Origin: UBA4717 sp045577925
Lineage (GTDB): Bacteria > Bacillota > Clostridia > Oscillospirales > CAG-272
NCBI GenBank assembly: GCA_045577925.1
Contig: JAZNJH010000032.1
Location: forward strand, 1 to 36,206
Length of the DNA: 36,206 nt
Direction: 5' to 3'
Of this stretch, positions 16,559 to 25,145 are shown piece by piece; the stretch's first letter is position 1; the number at the start of each line of letters is the position of its first letter. The notes beneath the pieces were generated by a model, which was not told the origin of the DNA, ran no database searches, and was given only the letters and a program-made list of their open reading frames with translations. The position numbers were made by a program, and so were the translations under genes.

Positions 16559-16587
16559 TTGACAAGCATCTTATATTATGATAAAAT
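16559..16587 (+). promoter_or_regulatory. Sigma-A promoter of the methionine gamma-lyase family gene
   Basis: A perfect TTGACA (16559-16564) and TAAAAT (16582-16587) are separated by 17 bases. It follows directly on the preceding terminator, so this gene is transcribed independently. Confidence 0.65.
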
Positions 16588-16642
16588 TAAATGGCAAAAA
16601 GACAGGGCGAAAATAACAGACCTGTTTAAAAGGAGAACTTAA

Positions 16643-17890
16643 ATGAATCCGATACTTGAAAGAATAGATAACGAGTCAAATCAGGCTCTGGCAGAGATAT
16701 TTGCAGAAGTTGACAGAATAGCATTTAAAAACACACTAAAGGTAATGGACGCTTTTCGTGAGTTCAAGGTAAGCGAAGCGCATTTTGCACCAACGAGCGG
16801 ATACGGATATGACGATAAGGGCCGTGATACGCTCGATCAGATATATGCAAAAGTTTTCGATGCCGAGGCAGCTTTCGTACGCCATAATATAGTAAACGGA
16901 ACTCACGCGCTGACGATAGGACTTTCGGCGCTGCTCAGACCGGGCGATATAATGCTTTCGGTAACAGGCAAACCGTACGATACCCTTGAAGAGGTTATCG
17001 GAATACGCGGCGAGCGCGGTAACGGATCGCTTGCCGATTTTGGTATAGAATATAAGGAAGTAACACTAAAAGATAACGGTGATATTGACTTTGAGGGTAT
17101 TGAGCATGCGCTGAAGGAGTGCGGCGAGCGCGTAAAGGTTGTTTTTATACAGCGCTCAAAGGGCTATATGATACGCCCCACTCTTTCGGTAGAACAGATC
17201 GGTCAGATAGTAAAGCTTTCAAAATCCATTTCAGATGCATACGTTGTTGTAGACAACTGCTACGGTGAATTCGTTGAAGAAAGAGAACCCACGAGCGTTG
17301 GAGCTGATATGATAATCGGCTCGCTTATAAAAAATCCGGGCGGCGGTATGGCAGAAAGCGGCGCATACATAGCCGGAAGCAAGCGCGCAGTTGAGCTTGC
17401 TTCATACAGGCTGACCTGCGTTGGTATCGGGCTTGAGTGCGGAGCGACGCTTGGTAATACCAAAAGCATGTACAAGGGATTTTTTATGGCGCCGCACATC
17501 GTTGCGCAGGCTATAAAAACGGCGCATTACGCGGCATACGTATTTGAGTCTCTCGGATACGAATGTGAGCCGCGGTATAATGAAAAGCGAAATGATATAA
17601 TTCAGATGATAAAGCTTGAAAAGAGAGAAAAGCTTATAGCTTTCTGTGGCGGTATACAGAGCGCGTCTCCCATTGATTCCTTTGTTGCACCGATGCCCTG
17701 GGCGATGCCGGGATATGCCGATGAGGTCATAATGGCGGCAGGAGCATTTACGTCAGGCTCGTCGATAGAGCTCTCGGCAGATGCGCCTGTGAAAGAACCT
17801 TATCCCGTATATATGCAGGGCGGGCTTACGTTTGAAGCGGGCAAGCTTGGTATACTTTCAGCTGCCGAGAGAGTGCTTGAAATAAAATAA
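16643..17890 (+). CDS. Methionine gamma-lyase family PLP enzyme ('aluminum resistance protein' family)
   Basis: This 415-residue fold-type I PLP enzyme is of the YnbB/'aluminum resistance' family, related to Cys/Met metabolism enzymes. The PLP lysine is Lys230 in SLIKNPGGG. The cofactor-binding aspartate is Asp204 in VVVDNCYGEFVE, and HFAPTSGYGYDDKGRDTLDQ-type sequence (47-66) is characteristic of the family. Members are often annotated as methionine gamma-lyase, but the true substrate is uncertain and the aluminium connection is historical. AAAAGGAG lies 7 bases upstream of the ATG. It is a single gene with its own promoter and a strong terminator shared with the converging symporter gene. 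Confidence 0.9.
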   Translation: MNPILERIDNESNQALAEIFAEVDRIAFKNTLKVMDAFREFKVSEAHFAPTSGYGYDDKGRDTLDQIYAKVFDAEAAFVRHNIVNGTHALTIGLSALLRPGDIMLSVTGKPYDTLEEVIGIRGERGNGSLADFGIEYKEVTLKDNGDIDFEGIEHALKECGERVKVVFIQRSKGYMIRPTLSVEQIGQIVKLSKSISDAYVVVDNCYGEFVEEREPTSVGADMIIGSLIKNPGGGMAESGAYIAGSKRAVELASYRLTCVGIGLECGATLGNTKSMYKGFFMAPHIVAQAIKTAHYAAYVFESLGYECEPRYNEKRNDIIQMIKLEKREKLIAFCGGIQSASPIDSFVAPMPWAMPGYADEVIMAAGAFTSGSSIELSADAPVKEPYPVYMQGGLTFEAGKLGILSAAERVLEIK

Positions 17891-17895
17891 AAATA

Positions 17896-17936
17896 ACAAT
17901 GGCTTAGCGCATTTGTTGCGCTAAGCCATTGTCTTT
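17896..17936. terminator. Shared terminator between MGL-family gene and symporter gene
   Basis: A perfect 16-bp stem (arms 17896-17911 and 17917-17932, ACAATGGCTTAGCGCA and complement) has a 5-base loop, CTTTAT on the plus side and an AT-rich TTATTTTTATT on the minus side. It can serve both converging genes. Confidence 0.9.
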
Positions 17937-17959
17937 ATAAAAGCGGGTAGATTGTAAAA

Positions 17960-19492
17960 TTAGTTGTCAAGCTCTTTTTCATGCTCGGCCTGAATATCTG
18001 CAAAAGCAGAAAGCATAGGCTTTATATCCTTGTTCTTGACTTTTCTGTCTATATAGTTTTTGGTAATTTTCATTACAAGTCTTGAGAGCGCGATAACACC
18101 TATAAGGTTAGGTATCAACATAAGACCGTTGAAGGTGTCTGAAATATCCCATGCGAGAGAAGATGTGAGAAGAGCACCGAACATGATGGTTACGAGGTGG
18201 ATAACCTTATATACTTTAACGGATTTAGTTCCAAAGAGATATTCCCATGCTTTTGAACCATAGTGGTCCCAACCAAGAACGGTAGTGAAAGCAAAGAGGA
18301 GAATTGCAATAGCAACAAATCTTTCGCCCCATATTCCAAAGAGACTTGCGAATACCTTAGCAACTAATGTTGCATCTGTTGCACCTTCAAGCACAAGAGC
18401 ACCTGTGTCAAGATCAATAGCGCCTGATGTGAGAACAACAAGGGCTGTCATTGTACATACGATCATTGTATCTGCAAATACTTCAAAGATACCCCACATA
18501 CCCTGCTTTACAGGTTCCTTAACGTTTGAGTTGGAGTGAACCATAACGGAAGAACCGAGTCCGGCTTCGTTAGAGAATACGCCCCTCTTGCAACCGTAAG
18601 TGACAATATCCTTAACAACTATACCTCCAACACCGCCGAGAGCAGCAGGAACAGTGAATGCAAATTTGAATATTGAAGCAAATGCAGGGAATATGTTTGC
18701 AGCGTTTACGCATACAAGGATAATGCTTCCGACAACAAACAATACTACCATTACCGGAACAACCTTTTCTGCAAAATTAGCGATTCTCTTAAGTCCACCG
18801 AGCGTGATTGCTGCTGCAATAATAACGAGAATAACGCCTAAGATTACAGAATAAACCGACACGCCGCCTTTCCATGCTGCTATGCTTGAAAGCGCCTCTA
18901 TGTTGAAAGCAGATTCTATGTTAACAACGATTTTGTTTATCTGACCCATAGCGCCGATACCGAATGATGCAAGAAGCGTGAATATCGAGAAGAGGATAGC
19001 AAGTATTTTAGCGGGTATTTTCATACCCTTTTTTGCGCCAAGTCCGTCTTCAAGATAATACATTGCGCCGCCTGACCATTCGCCGTCCTTATTCTTGCGG
19101 CGGAAGTATATACCAAGTACGTTTTCTGAGAAGTTAGTCATCATACCGAGGAATGCGGCAATCCACATCCAGAATACGGCACCGGGACCGCCGGAGACGA
19201 TAGCTGCGGCAACACCGGCGATGTTACCAACGCCTATTGTTGCGGCAAGAGCCGTACAAAGCGCCTGGAAGGGAGAAATAGATTTGTCCTTTGAGTGACC
19301 GATTACGTCCTTTTTAAAAAGGCTTCCGATAGTGTTTTTCCACCAGAGTCCGATGTGGGAAACCTGGAAAACTTTTGTAAGTACGGTTGTAAGAAGACCT
19401 GTAAAGAGAAGAAGCGTAAGGCCGAGAGTTGTCCATACAAAGGTATTCACCACATTGTTATACTTGGTTAGAATATCAATAAATGCTGTCAT
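17960..19492 (-). CDS. Sodium:alanine/glycine symporter (AGCS family)
   Basis: This 510-residue integral membrane protein of the alanine-or-glycine:cation symporter family imports small amino acids with Na+. The conserved ATIGVGNIAGVAAAI segment (Na+/substrate site), FWMWIAAFLGMMTNFSE, GGAMYYLEDGLG and FSNEAGLGSS are all present, along with about ten hydrophobic segments. Length is normal for AgcS/GlyP-type proteins. The ATG at 19492 has AAAGGA 10 bases upstream. The leader carries a tandem glycine riboswitch and terminator, which strongly suggests glycine as the physiological substrate. It is monocistronic and converges with the MGL-family gene. Confidence 0.95.
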   Translation of the reverse strand: MTAFIDILTKYNNVVNTFVWTTLGLTLLLFTGLLTTVLTKVFQVSHIGLWWKNTIGSLFKKDVIGHSKDKSISPFQALCTALAATIGVGNIAGVAAAIVSGGPGAVFWMWIAAFLGMMTNFSENVLGIYFRRKNKDGEWSGGAMYYLEDGLGAKKGMKIPAKILAILFSIFTLLASFGIGAMGQINKIVVNIESAFNIEALSSIAAWKGGVSVYSVILGVILVIIAAAITLGGLKRIANFAEKVVPVMVVLFVVGSIILVCVNAANIFPAFASIFKFAFTVPAALGGVGGIVVKDIVTYGCKRGVFSNEAGLGSSVMVHSNSNVKEPVKQGMWGIFEVFADTMIVCTMTALVVLTSGAIDLDTGALVLEGATDATLVAKVFASLFGIWGERFVAIAILLFAFTTVLGWDHYGSKAWEYLFGTKSVKVYKVIHLVTIMFGALLTSSLAWDISDTFNGLMLIPNLIGVIALSRLVMKITKNYIDRKVKNKDIKPMLSAFADIQAEHEKELDN

Positions 19493-19518
19493 GGTAAAAA
19501 CATCCTTTCATAAAATGC

Positions 19519-19550
19519 TAAAAAAACCGTTCTCTCACGGAGAACGGTTT
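19519..19550 (-). terminator. Expression-platform terminator of the glycine riboswitch
   Basis: Perfect arms 19524-19534 and 19540-19550 (AAACCGTTCTC / GAGAACGGTTT) are followed on the minus strand by a run of T. It lies between the riboswitch and the symporter start, so transcription into the symporter can be stopped here. Confidence 0.85.
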
Positions 19551-19599
19551 ACATAGAACAAAATTAAAGCATATAAAAACAGCATATATACACTTAAAT

Positions 19600-19775
19600 A
19601 TCCTACTCTGTCCTTTTGCCTGAGAGATTAGAAGCGGTATGCTTCTTTGCACCTTCGGCACCCGTGCGGGATTCTCCAGAGAGCTATCGGCCTGCAGTCT
19701 TTGCCACGAAAGTGACACCTGAAAGTTTTACTTCTTCGGTAAGCCATGCTTTTTTCTGCAGACGTCATTTAGCTT
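19600..19775 (-). promoter_or_regulatory. Tandem glycine riboswitch (two aptamers)
   Basis: Reading the minus strand, the first aptamer carries ACCGAAGAAGTAAA, CTTTCAGGTG and AGACTGCAGG. The second carries GGGTGCCGAAGGTGCAA and CTCTCAGGCAAAAGGACAGAG (split here into its two recognised boxes, CTCAGG and AAAAGGACAGAG). These are the conserved boxes of the type-1/type-2 tandem glycine riboswitch. It sits between a consensus promoter and a terminator ahead of the symporter gene. Whether glycine turns expression on or off depends on pairing between the aptamer 3' end and the terminator, which I did not resolve. Confidence 0.93.
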
Positions 19776-19792
19776 TTTCTATTATGGAAGTG

Positions 19793-19821
19793 ATTATATC
19801 AGATTTTTCATTGTTTGTCAA
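19793..19821 (-). promoter_or_regulatory. Consensus sigma-A promoter of the riboswitch-symporter transcript
   Basis: A perfect TTGACA (19816-19821) and perfect TATAAT (19793-19798) lie on the minus strand with a 17-base spacer. This strong promoter ahead of the riboswitch means regulation is likely at the RNA level. Confidence 0.85.
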
Positions 19822-19862
19822 CATATTTTTCAAAAATTATAGATGAAAACAAATAAATCGCA

Positions 19863-22139
19863 TCAGAGCTTGATATAAGAAGACCCGGACGATACATCCA
19901 TAAGCATTCTTTCTCTTGAGCCTGAGGTTAAAAGAATACACTGCATTCCCTTGGACGTAATGTTTAAAAGTTTGAGCATCTGAGAAAGCCTTTTGTCGTC
20001 AAGTCTTGCAAAGCTTTCGTCAAAAACAACCGTCGGGGAAGTTTTGCGAAAGAGTGTGCTAATAAGAGCAAGTCTCAGGCTGATATATACTATATCCTGC
20101 GTACCTGCGCTTAAATATTCAAGCTCCTTCATACCGTTTTCGGTACGAACGGTTACTTTAAGATCTGAGTTGATTCCTATCTCAGAATATTTGCCGTTTG
20201 TAAGCTCGCTCATTATCTTGCTTGTAAACTGTGCAAGCTTGGGAGATATACTGTCGCGCATGCTTTCTCCTGCTTCGGCAATCTTTTCGCCTGCAAGGAG
20301 ATATGCCGCATGCTTTTTTCTGCACTCGGCAATATAGCTTTTTGTAAGCTCTATCTTCTCCGCTATGCGCGCAGGATTTTCCGACTGCGGATATAGCGAA
20401 GCAAGAGTTTTTTCAAGCTCGTGTATACGTATTTCAAGAGCTTCGGCGGCTTTTGAGCAAAATTCAAACTCGTGACGCTTGGCAGCTATGTTTGAAGCAT
20501 CAATATCCGATATATTTGTAAGCGCACTTGAACTTGCGCGTATTTTTTCTTCGTCGTACGCTTTAAGCTGAGTTTTTAACATTTTCATCATTTCCTCAAG
20601 CTTTTCGCGCTCGTTTAAAGATGCAGACATCTCGTTTGCCGCTGTTTGAGCGCATCTGAGATTATCCTCAAAAGATTCCGAGAATTTCCAAGAAAGAGCT
20701 GAGTCGAGCTCACTTTCGGCTTCACCGAGGCTTTCAAGTGTTTTCTTGTAATCTTCTTCAAGTGATATGACTTTGCTTTCTTCGTCCTTCTTTTTCAAGC
20801 GGAGAGCTTCGGCATTTGCACGTATAGCCATAAGTTCTTCTTCGGTTGCCGCTCCGTATTGTTCATAAAGCATTCTTATCTTCTTTTTAGCCGAGCCATT
20901 GAAGCATGTGAACAGAATGAAGAGAAAGAGAGGCAGACTTGACGAAACCATAAGAACAGGGCCAAGCTGTGAAAGTATATCAAAAACAATACTGCCAACA
21001 GAGCAAAGTGCAAAAATAATCGCAATAGCGAGAAATGAAATAGATAAAATACCAAAGGTGCGTGTTTTCTGCTTCAAAGAGCTGAGTGTATCTGACAAGG
21101 ACAAGAGCTTATCATAACAGTCATCTGAATTATTATCCTTTTCAAGTTTGTTACGTAAGTCTTCAAGCTCTATCTGTTTTTCCATCAGTTCCTGTTTCAT
21201 TAAACTTAACTTCTGAGAAAGTTTTCCAAGCCTTGATACGTACTCGGCATCCGGATAAAATCCTCCAAGCGTATATTTTGCCTTCAGAGAGTCAACGTTT
21301 TCATTAGCCCTTGCAAGCTTTGTCTCAAGAGCATGGTAGTTGTCAAACAGGGATATAACTGTGGCGTTTTCAAAGCTCGTTATTTCTCTGTTCAGCTTGT
21401 CTTTTTTCAGATTAGCAGTTTCAAGATTCTTCTTTGCTTCTCTCAGGGAGTTTTCACTACTTAGAATATCTGAGCTTATCTTTTTTGCATTTTCAAGCTT
21501 GATTTCAAGCTGTGCACATGCCGCTTCAAGTTCAAATATCTGTCCGCCGCCTCCGTTTTTGTGCAAAAGAGCCACTCTTGAGGCGTCGAGCTTTTTCAAA
21601 GCTTTCGTTATGTTTATATTTTCGCTTGCGGAAAAAAGAATATTTTCGATAGAATCAAGAAGCTTATTTCCGTCAATTTTGGCACCGCCCGGCTGACTTA
21701 CAAACGCGCTTTTTTCAAAAAGCTCCTCATCAACACCGAGAAAATAATTTCCCGGTGTTGAATAACCGGAGATAGGGGAATTATTTGCAAGATCTATTAT
21801 CTGGCAGCCTTCGCGATAGCTTTTTTTACTCTCGCTTCCGTCTTCCTTCTGTGACGTCATAATTATGGTGCGCTCAATACGGTAGCTTGAGTCGTCGGTC
21901 TTTATCACCATATAACCGCCGGCAGAACCTGTGATCCAATTTAAGAATCTCTCACGATCGCAAAGCTGCTTGTCGCGGCTTTTTCCCGAAAGACCGTAGA
22001 ATATAAATTTTATAAAAGCGGCTATTGTGGATTTTCCCGATTCATTTGCTCCCTCAACAACGTTTAGCGCATTTGAAAGGTCAATCGTTTTATTCTGGAG
22101 ATTTCCGAAATTATCAATATGTATCTGTTCGATTATCAT
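19863..22139 (-). CDS. SbcC/YhaN-like SMC-type ATPase with central membrane segments
   Basis: This 758-residue ATPase of the SMC/Rad50 superfamily has a Walker A GANESGKST (30-38). Two long coiled-coil stretches flank a hydrophobic middle (about 362-385 and 394-413). At the C-terminus an ABC signature, LSAGTQDIVYISLRLAL, is followed by Walker B VVFDESFARLDD. The membrane segments in the coiled-coil region and the lack of a zinc hook resemble B. subtilis YhaN rather than classical SbcC. It should work with the phosphoesterase encoded immediately upstream, as SbcC works with SbcD, in processing DNA ends or hairpins. The frame opens at 22196, but the ATG at 22139 has AAAGGAAG upstream and begins the conserved MIIEQIHIDNFG. 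The 16-base gap indicates co-transcription. Confidence 0.85.
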   Translation of the reverse strand: MIIEQIHIDNFGNLQNKTIDLSNALNVVEGANESGKSTIAAFIKFIFYGLSGKSRDKQLCDRERFLNWITGSAGGYMVIKTDDSSYRIERTIIMTSQKEDGSESKKSYREGCQIIDLANNSPISGYSTPGNYFLGVDEELFEKSAFVSQPGGAKIDGNKLLDSIENILFSASENINITKALKKLDASRVALLHKNGGGGQIFELEAACAQLEIKLENAKKISSDILSSENSLREAKKNLETANLKKDKLNREITSFENATVISLFDNYHALETKLARANENVDSLKAKYTLGGFYPDAEYVSRLGKLSQKLSLMKQELMEKQIELEDLRNKLEKDNNSDDCYDKLLSLSDTLSSLKQKTRTFGILSISFLAIAIIFALCSVGSIVFDILSQLGPVLMVSSSLPLFLFILFTCFNGSAKKKIRMLYEQYGAATEEELMAIRANAEALRLKKKDEESKVISLEEDYKKTLESLGEAESELDSALSWKFSESFEDNLRCAQTAANEMSASLNEREKLEEMMKMLKTQLKAYDEEKIRASSSALTNISDIDASNIAAKRHEFEFCSKAAEALEIRIHELEKTLASLYPQSENPARIAEKIELTKSYIAECRKKHAAYLLAGEKIAEAGESMRDSISPKLAQFTSKIMSELTNGKYSEIGINSDLKVTVRTENGMKELEYLSAGTQDIVYISLRLALISTLFRKTSPTVVFDESFARLDDKRLSQMLKLLNITSKGMQCILLTSGSRERMLMDVSSGSSYIKL

Positions 22140-22155
22140 ATCCTGATTCTTCCTT

Positions 22156-23295
22156 TCAATAAGTAAAATCCGAGGTTTCTCCGCCCTCGAGCGCAATAAG
22201 ACCGTATCTTAGCGCCATTGAGGCTATCTCGCTCTTTTCGGGATCGTCACTTTCAAGAAGAGGACTAAGCTTATCAAAAAGCGCTCCGCGTATAGAGGGG
22301 TCTGCTTTAAGAGCTGCCGATTCATAGAGGGGTAAAGTATTGTCCTCAACCTTTAATAAGAATAGGGACGTTATCTCTTTTTCAATGTAGTGCGTGAAAA
22401 CTCTGAGAGAGGGGGCAAGAAGACCCGTAAGTATAAATTTTACAGCGTGTTTATCATTGTAGCCGGCTTCTTTTATCGTCTGATTTATTTTTGCAAGAAT
22501 CGCCCCGTTGCTTTCGCATCCGGTAACGTCAAGCTGATGAGTTATATACGTACGCTTTGAAAATGGTATAAACTTTGAATCAAAGCTGAGCTTACCCTCT
22601 GATTTTTCAAGCCTTGCAGTAATAACGCCTTTTTCTCCCGTTTCATCAAATCCTCGGCCTTCAAGGCAACCGCTGTATGCGTAATATCCGCCGCATGAAA
22701 GTGATTTGACACCCTCAGAGTTGTGAATATGCCCAAGTGCCGTATAATCGAATCCAAGAGCTTCAAGCTCGCGCTCGCTAAGCGGAGCATACGGGGATAT
22801 CGGAGAAGTCATATCGGCGTGCGCCGCAAGGATGTTTATTCTGCTTTTATCAAGCTCGGGTGCTTTACTAATGGGAAATCTTTCCATACGGTTTGACGTG
22901 AAAGCATATCCGTAGACTGTACAGTTTATCTCGGGAAAATCAAAGCCGGTAAGCGTGTCAGATGAGAAAACGTACACGTTATCACTAAACTTGATTTTAT
23001 TATAGATTCCCTCTTCTCCGGCAGGGTCGTGATTGCCGGGAGTGATAACGATACGGCAGTCGGGGATAGATTCAAAGCCGTGCGTTATCATGCTCAGAGT
23101 TTCGTGAGTAACGAAAGCACCGTCGAAAAGATCGCCTGAGATTATCATTAAATTTGCTCTTGTAGAGTATGCAAGATTTATAAGCGCGTCAAAGGAGGCG
23201 CGCATTTCCTGCCGTCTGAGCTCTGATTTTTGCAGATCAAGCATGGCAAACGGGCTGTCTAAATGAAAGTCTGCCGCGTGTATCAGTTTAATCAT
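22156..23295 (-). CDS. SbcD/YhaO-like DNA repair metallophosphoesterase
   Basis: This 379-residue calcineurin-like phosphoesterase has all nuclease motifs of the Mre11/SbcD group: ADFHLDSP (Asp9, His11), SGDLFDG (Asp55), PGNHDP (Asn88, His89), AAHAD (His159) and GHIHN (His189, His191). It begins with the usual MIKLIHAADFHLDSP. By analogy it supplies the exo/endonuclease activity of a Rad50-Mre11-like complex with the ATPase encoded next. GAGGT precedes the ATG. It is the third gene of a four-gene operon, 4 bases after the glycosyltransferase and 16 before the ATPase start. Confidence 0.9.
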   Translation of the reverse strand: MIKLIHAADFHLDSPFAMLDLQKSELRRQEMRASFDALINLAYSTRANLMIISGDLFDGAFVTHETLSMITHGFESIPDCRIVITPGNHDPAGEEGIYNKIKFSDNVYVFSSDTLTGFDFPEINCTVYGYAFTSNRMERFPISKAPELDKSRINILAAHADMTSPISPYAPLSERELEALGFDYTALGHIHNSEGVKSLSCGGYYAYSGCLEGRGFDETGEKGVITARLEKSEGKLSFDSKFIPFSKRTYITHQLDVTGCESNGAILAKINQTIKEAGYNDKHAVKFILTGLLAPSLRVFTHYIEKEITSLFLLKVEDNTLPLYESAALKADPSIRGALFDKLSPLLESDDPEKSEIASMALRYGLIALEGGETSDFTY

Positions 23296-23299
23296 AAAT

Positions 23300-24016
23300 T
23301 TACCTCTTTTTGTTCTGGCAACGCTTTTTTATTTTCGTTACGTCAGAAAGCATTCTGAGTGAATCTTTTACAACGTTTATTTTTGACTGTCCGTGATTCT
23401 GTATTACCACGGGCATTTCATGAATTCCGATTTTATGCTTTTTTGCCCTGAGAAGTATCTCAAGGTCAAAAGCAAATCCAAAGCTTTCAAGCTCGCCGAA
23501 AAGTAGTTTTGCCGCATCGCTTTTGTAGCACTTAAAGCCGCACTGAGAATCGCTGACTTTCAGCCCTGCATAAATCGATAGCATTTTGAAATATACCTTC
23601 GAAGCAAGCCTTCTGATCGGCGGGTATCCCGCAAAGCCGTCTTTGGCAATACTTCTTGAACCGATCAGGATCTTTATATCGGTTTTTTCTTCCATTAGCC
23701 GCACGGCCTTTTCTATAACGCCTGTACCATAGGCGAGATCAGCATCGGTAGTTACAATAATATCGCCGGAGGCAACCTTGATACCAGCCTTAAGCGCGCC
23801 GCCCTTACCTCGGTTATCATCGTATCCGGCATCGATTATATTATCACAGGCAAGCTTTTCTCTGACGATCTTGCGCGTATTATCGCGGCTTCCGTCGCTG
23901 ACAACTACGATTTCATAATCAAACCCACGCTCTTTTAAAAAAGAGTCGAGCTTTCGCATATTTTTTTCAATAACAGCGCTTTCATTATACGCCGGAATGA
24001 TTATTGAAGCTTTCAT
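23300..24016 (-). CDS. Glycosyltransferase family 2 (dolichyl-phosphate mannosyltransferase-like)
   Basis: This 238-residue GT-A enzyme starts SIIIPAYNES (4-13), then EIVVVSDGSRDNT, GKGGALKAGI and the metal-binding TTDADLAYG. QCGFKCYKSDAAKLLF is characteristic of the polyprenyl-phosphate sugar transferases (DPM1/GtrB-like). No membrane segments follow, so it is the short, soluble form, acting at the cytoplasmic face of the membrane on a lipid-phosphate acceptor. The sugar and acceptor are not known. Its start is 3 bases past rlmA, with AAAGGCGGG inside the end of that gene serving as ribosome binding site. Confidence 0.88.
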   Translation of the reverse strand: MKASIIIPAYNESAVIEKNMRKLDSFLKERGFDYEIVVVSDGSRDNTRKIVREKLACDNIIDAGYDDNRGKGGALKAGIKVASGDIIVTTDADLAYGTGVIEKAVRLMEEKTDIKILIGSRSIAKDGFAGYPPIRRLASKVYFKMLSIYAGLKVSDSQCGFKCYKSDAAKLLFGELESFGFAFDLEILLRAKKHKIGIHEMPVVIQNHGQSKINVVKDSLRMLSDVTKIKKRCQNKKR

Positions 24017-24019
24017 GGT

Positions 24020-24832
24020 TTAAGCCCGCCTTTCAAATACAATGATATCAAAATCAAGCAGAGTTTCAAGCTCTTCAAGACAGTCGAGCTTTGACGCATC
24101 TGATTCTGAGGTTTTCCAATAATATGGAGTCATGGTAAAGAGCGCTTTTATATCCTCTTTACCTTTTATTTTGACCGTATATTTTATATTTTCTCTCGAC
24201 ACTTCGAAGAAGCCGTCAGGTGCGATAACCTTTTCCGGAGAATTTTTATAAACGTCGTTGTAAATTGCTTTTTTTAATCCTAGAAGATGATCTTTTCCTG
24301 CAATGCCCATAACGATATGTCCGCCGGGTTTTATTATTCTTGTGAATTCGTCAACTGCAAGCGGAGCAAACAGGCTCATAACGATATCTATACTATTGTC
24401 TTTGATTGGAAGATCGAATATACTGCAAACTGCAAACAGAGCGTTTTCTTTATGCTTTGATGCTCTTTTTGCGGCTTTGTTAACGGCAGATTTGGAAAGA
24501 TCAAAGCCAAGAAGAGTGACGTCTGGGATATCGGCAATAGCGGCAGAATAATAGCCCTCGCCGCAGCCTGCATCAACAACGGTATGTGGGGAGAGTTTTG
24601 TTACAATGCTTTTAAGTGTTTTTGAAAACTCTGCGTAATAGCCGCTGTCAAGAAAGTGTGAGCGCGCTTTTACCATATCGGGGGAATCGCCGGATGAGGC
24701 AGATTTTGTATTGAAATTTACGTATCCGCTTGAAGCGATGTCGTAGGTGTGTTTATTTTGGCAAACGAACGAGCCTGCGGTTTTTGAAATGGCTTGTCCG
24801 CATTTCGGGCATACAAGTATATCGTAAAGCAT
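24020..24832 (-). CDS. rlmA: RlmA-type 23S rRNA (guanine-N1)-methyltransferase
   Basis: This 270-residue SAM-dependent methyltransferase has an N-terminal zinc-binding motif, CPKCG...C...KH (Cys8, Cys11, Cys24, His28). It is followed by HTYDIASSGYVNF, which is diagnostic of the RlmA family that methylates G745/G748 in domain II of 23S rRNA. The SAM-binding motif I is VVDAGCGEGYYSAAI. The family match is good; which guanine it modifies (RlmA I or II type) cannot be told. It is the first gene of a four-gene operon, with GAAAGGTG about 10 bases before the ATG and a promoter just upstream. Confidence 0.85.
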   Translation of the reverse strand: MLYDILVCPKCGQAISKTAGSFVCQNKHTYDIASSGYVNFNTKSASSGDSPDMVKARSHFLDSGYYAEFSKTLKSIVTKLSPHTVVDAGCGEGYYSAAIADIPDVTLLGFDLSKSAVNKAAKRASKHKENALFAVCSIFDLPIKDNSIDIVMSLFAPLAVDEFTRIIKPGGHIVMGIAGKDHLLGLKKAIYNDVYKNSPEKVIAPDGFFEVSRENIKYTVKIKGKEDIKALFTMTPYYWKTSESDASKLDCLEELETLLDFDIIVFERRA

Positions 24833-24869
24833 TATTCAAATACACCTTTCTTTTTTATATACAATATAT

Positions 24870-24897
24870 ATTATATCATAAATTTGATAAAATTCAA
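24870..24897 (-). promoter_or_regulatory. Promoter of the rlmA-GT2-phosphoesterase-ATPase operon
   Basis: On the minus strand, TTGAAT (24892-24897) and a perfect TATAAT (24870-24875) are separated by 16 bases. The rlmA start is about 38 bases downstream of the -10. Confidence 0.55.
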
Positions 24898-24990
24898 GTA
24901 GAGATAGTGACTTTATTATGTATTATAAAATAGTTGGCTTTACGGGGGTGTGACTTTCTCTGCGCGCATGTACGGTTTGCGAGACAATAT

Positions 24991-25037
24991 AGCCTTCCCC
25001 AGTGGGGGAAGGTGGCAGCCGAAGGCTGACGGATGAG
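24991..25037. repeat. Palindromic repeat unit of the CCTTCCCC...GGGGAAGG type
   Basis: Two consecutive hairpins, CCTTCCCC/GGGGAAGG (24993-25012) and CAGCC-GAA-GGCTG (25016-25028), are followed by ACGGATGAGG. From memory, similar units recur between genes in many gut Clostridia; that cannot be verified here. Confidence 0.55.
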
Positions 25038-25073
25038 GTGTCGTGCGGTTTGTGGCACTATATTTTGTCCGAT

Positions 25074-25145
25074 AAAATCGTTAGTTTACGGGGGTGTGAC
25101 TTCCCCGACTCGGGGAAAGTCACACCCCCGTAAACTAACGATTTT
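25074..25145. repeat. Near-perfect 72-nt inverted repeat (long hairpin)
   Basis: The arms 25074-25107 and 25111-25145 are complementary over about 34 bases with a single one-base bulge and an ACT loop. The left arm runs AAAATCGTTAGTTTACGGGG... and ends ...CCCCG. Such near-identity of arms implies recent formation or active maintenance. Confidence 0.9.
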
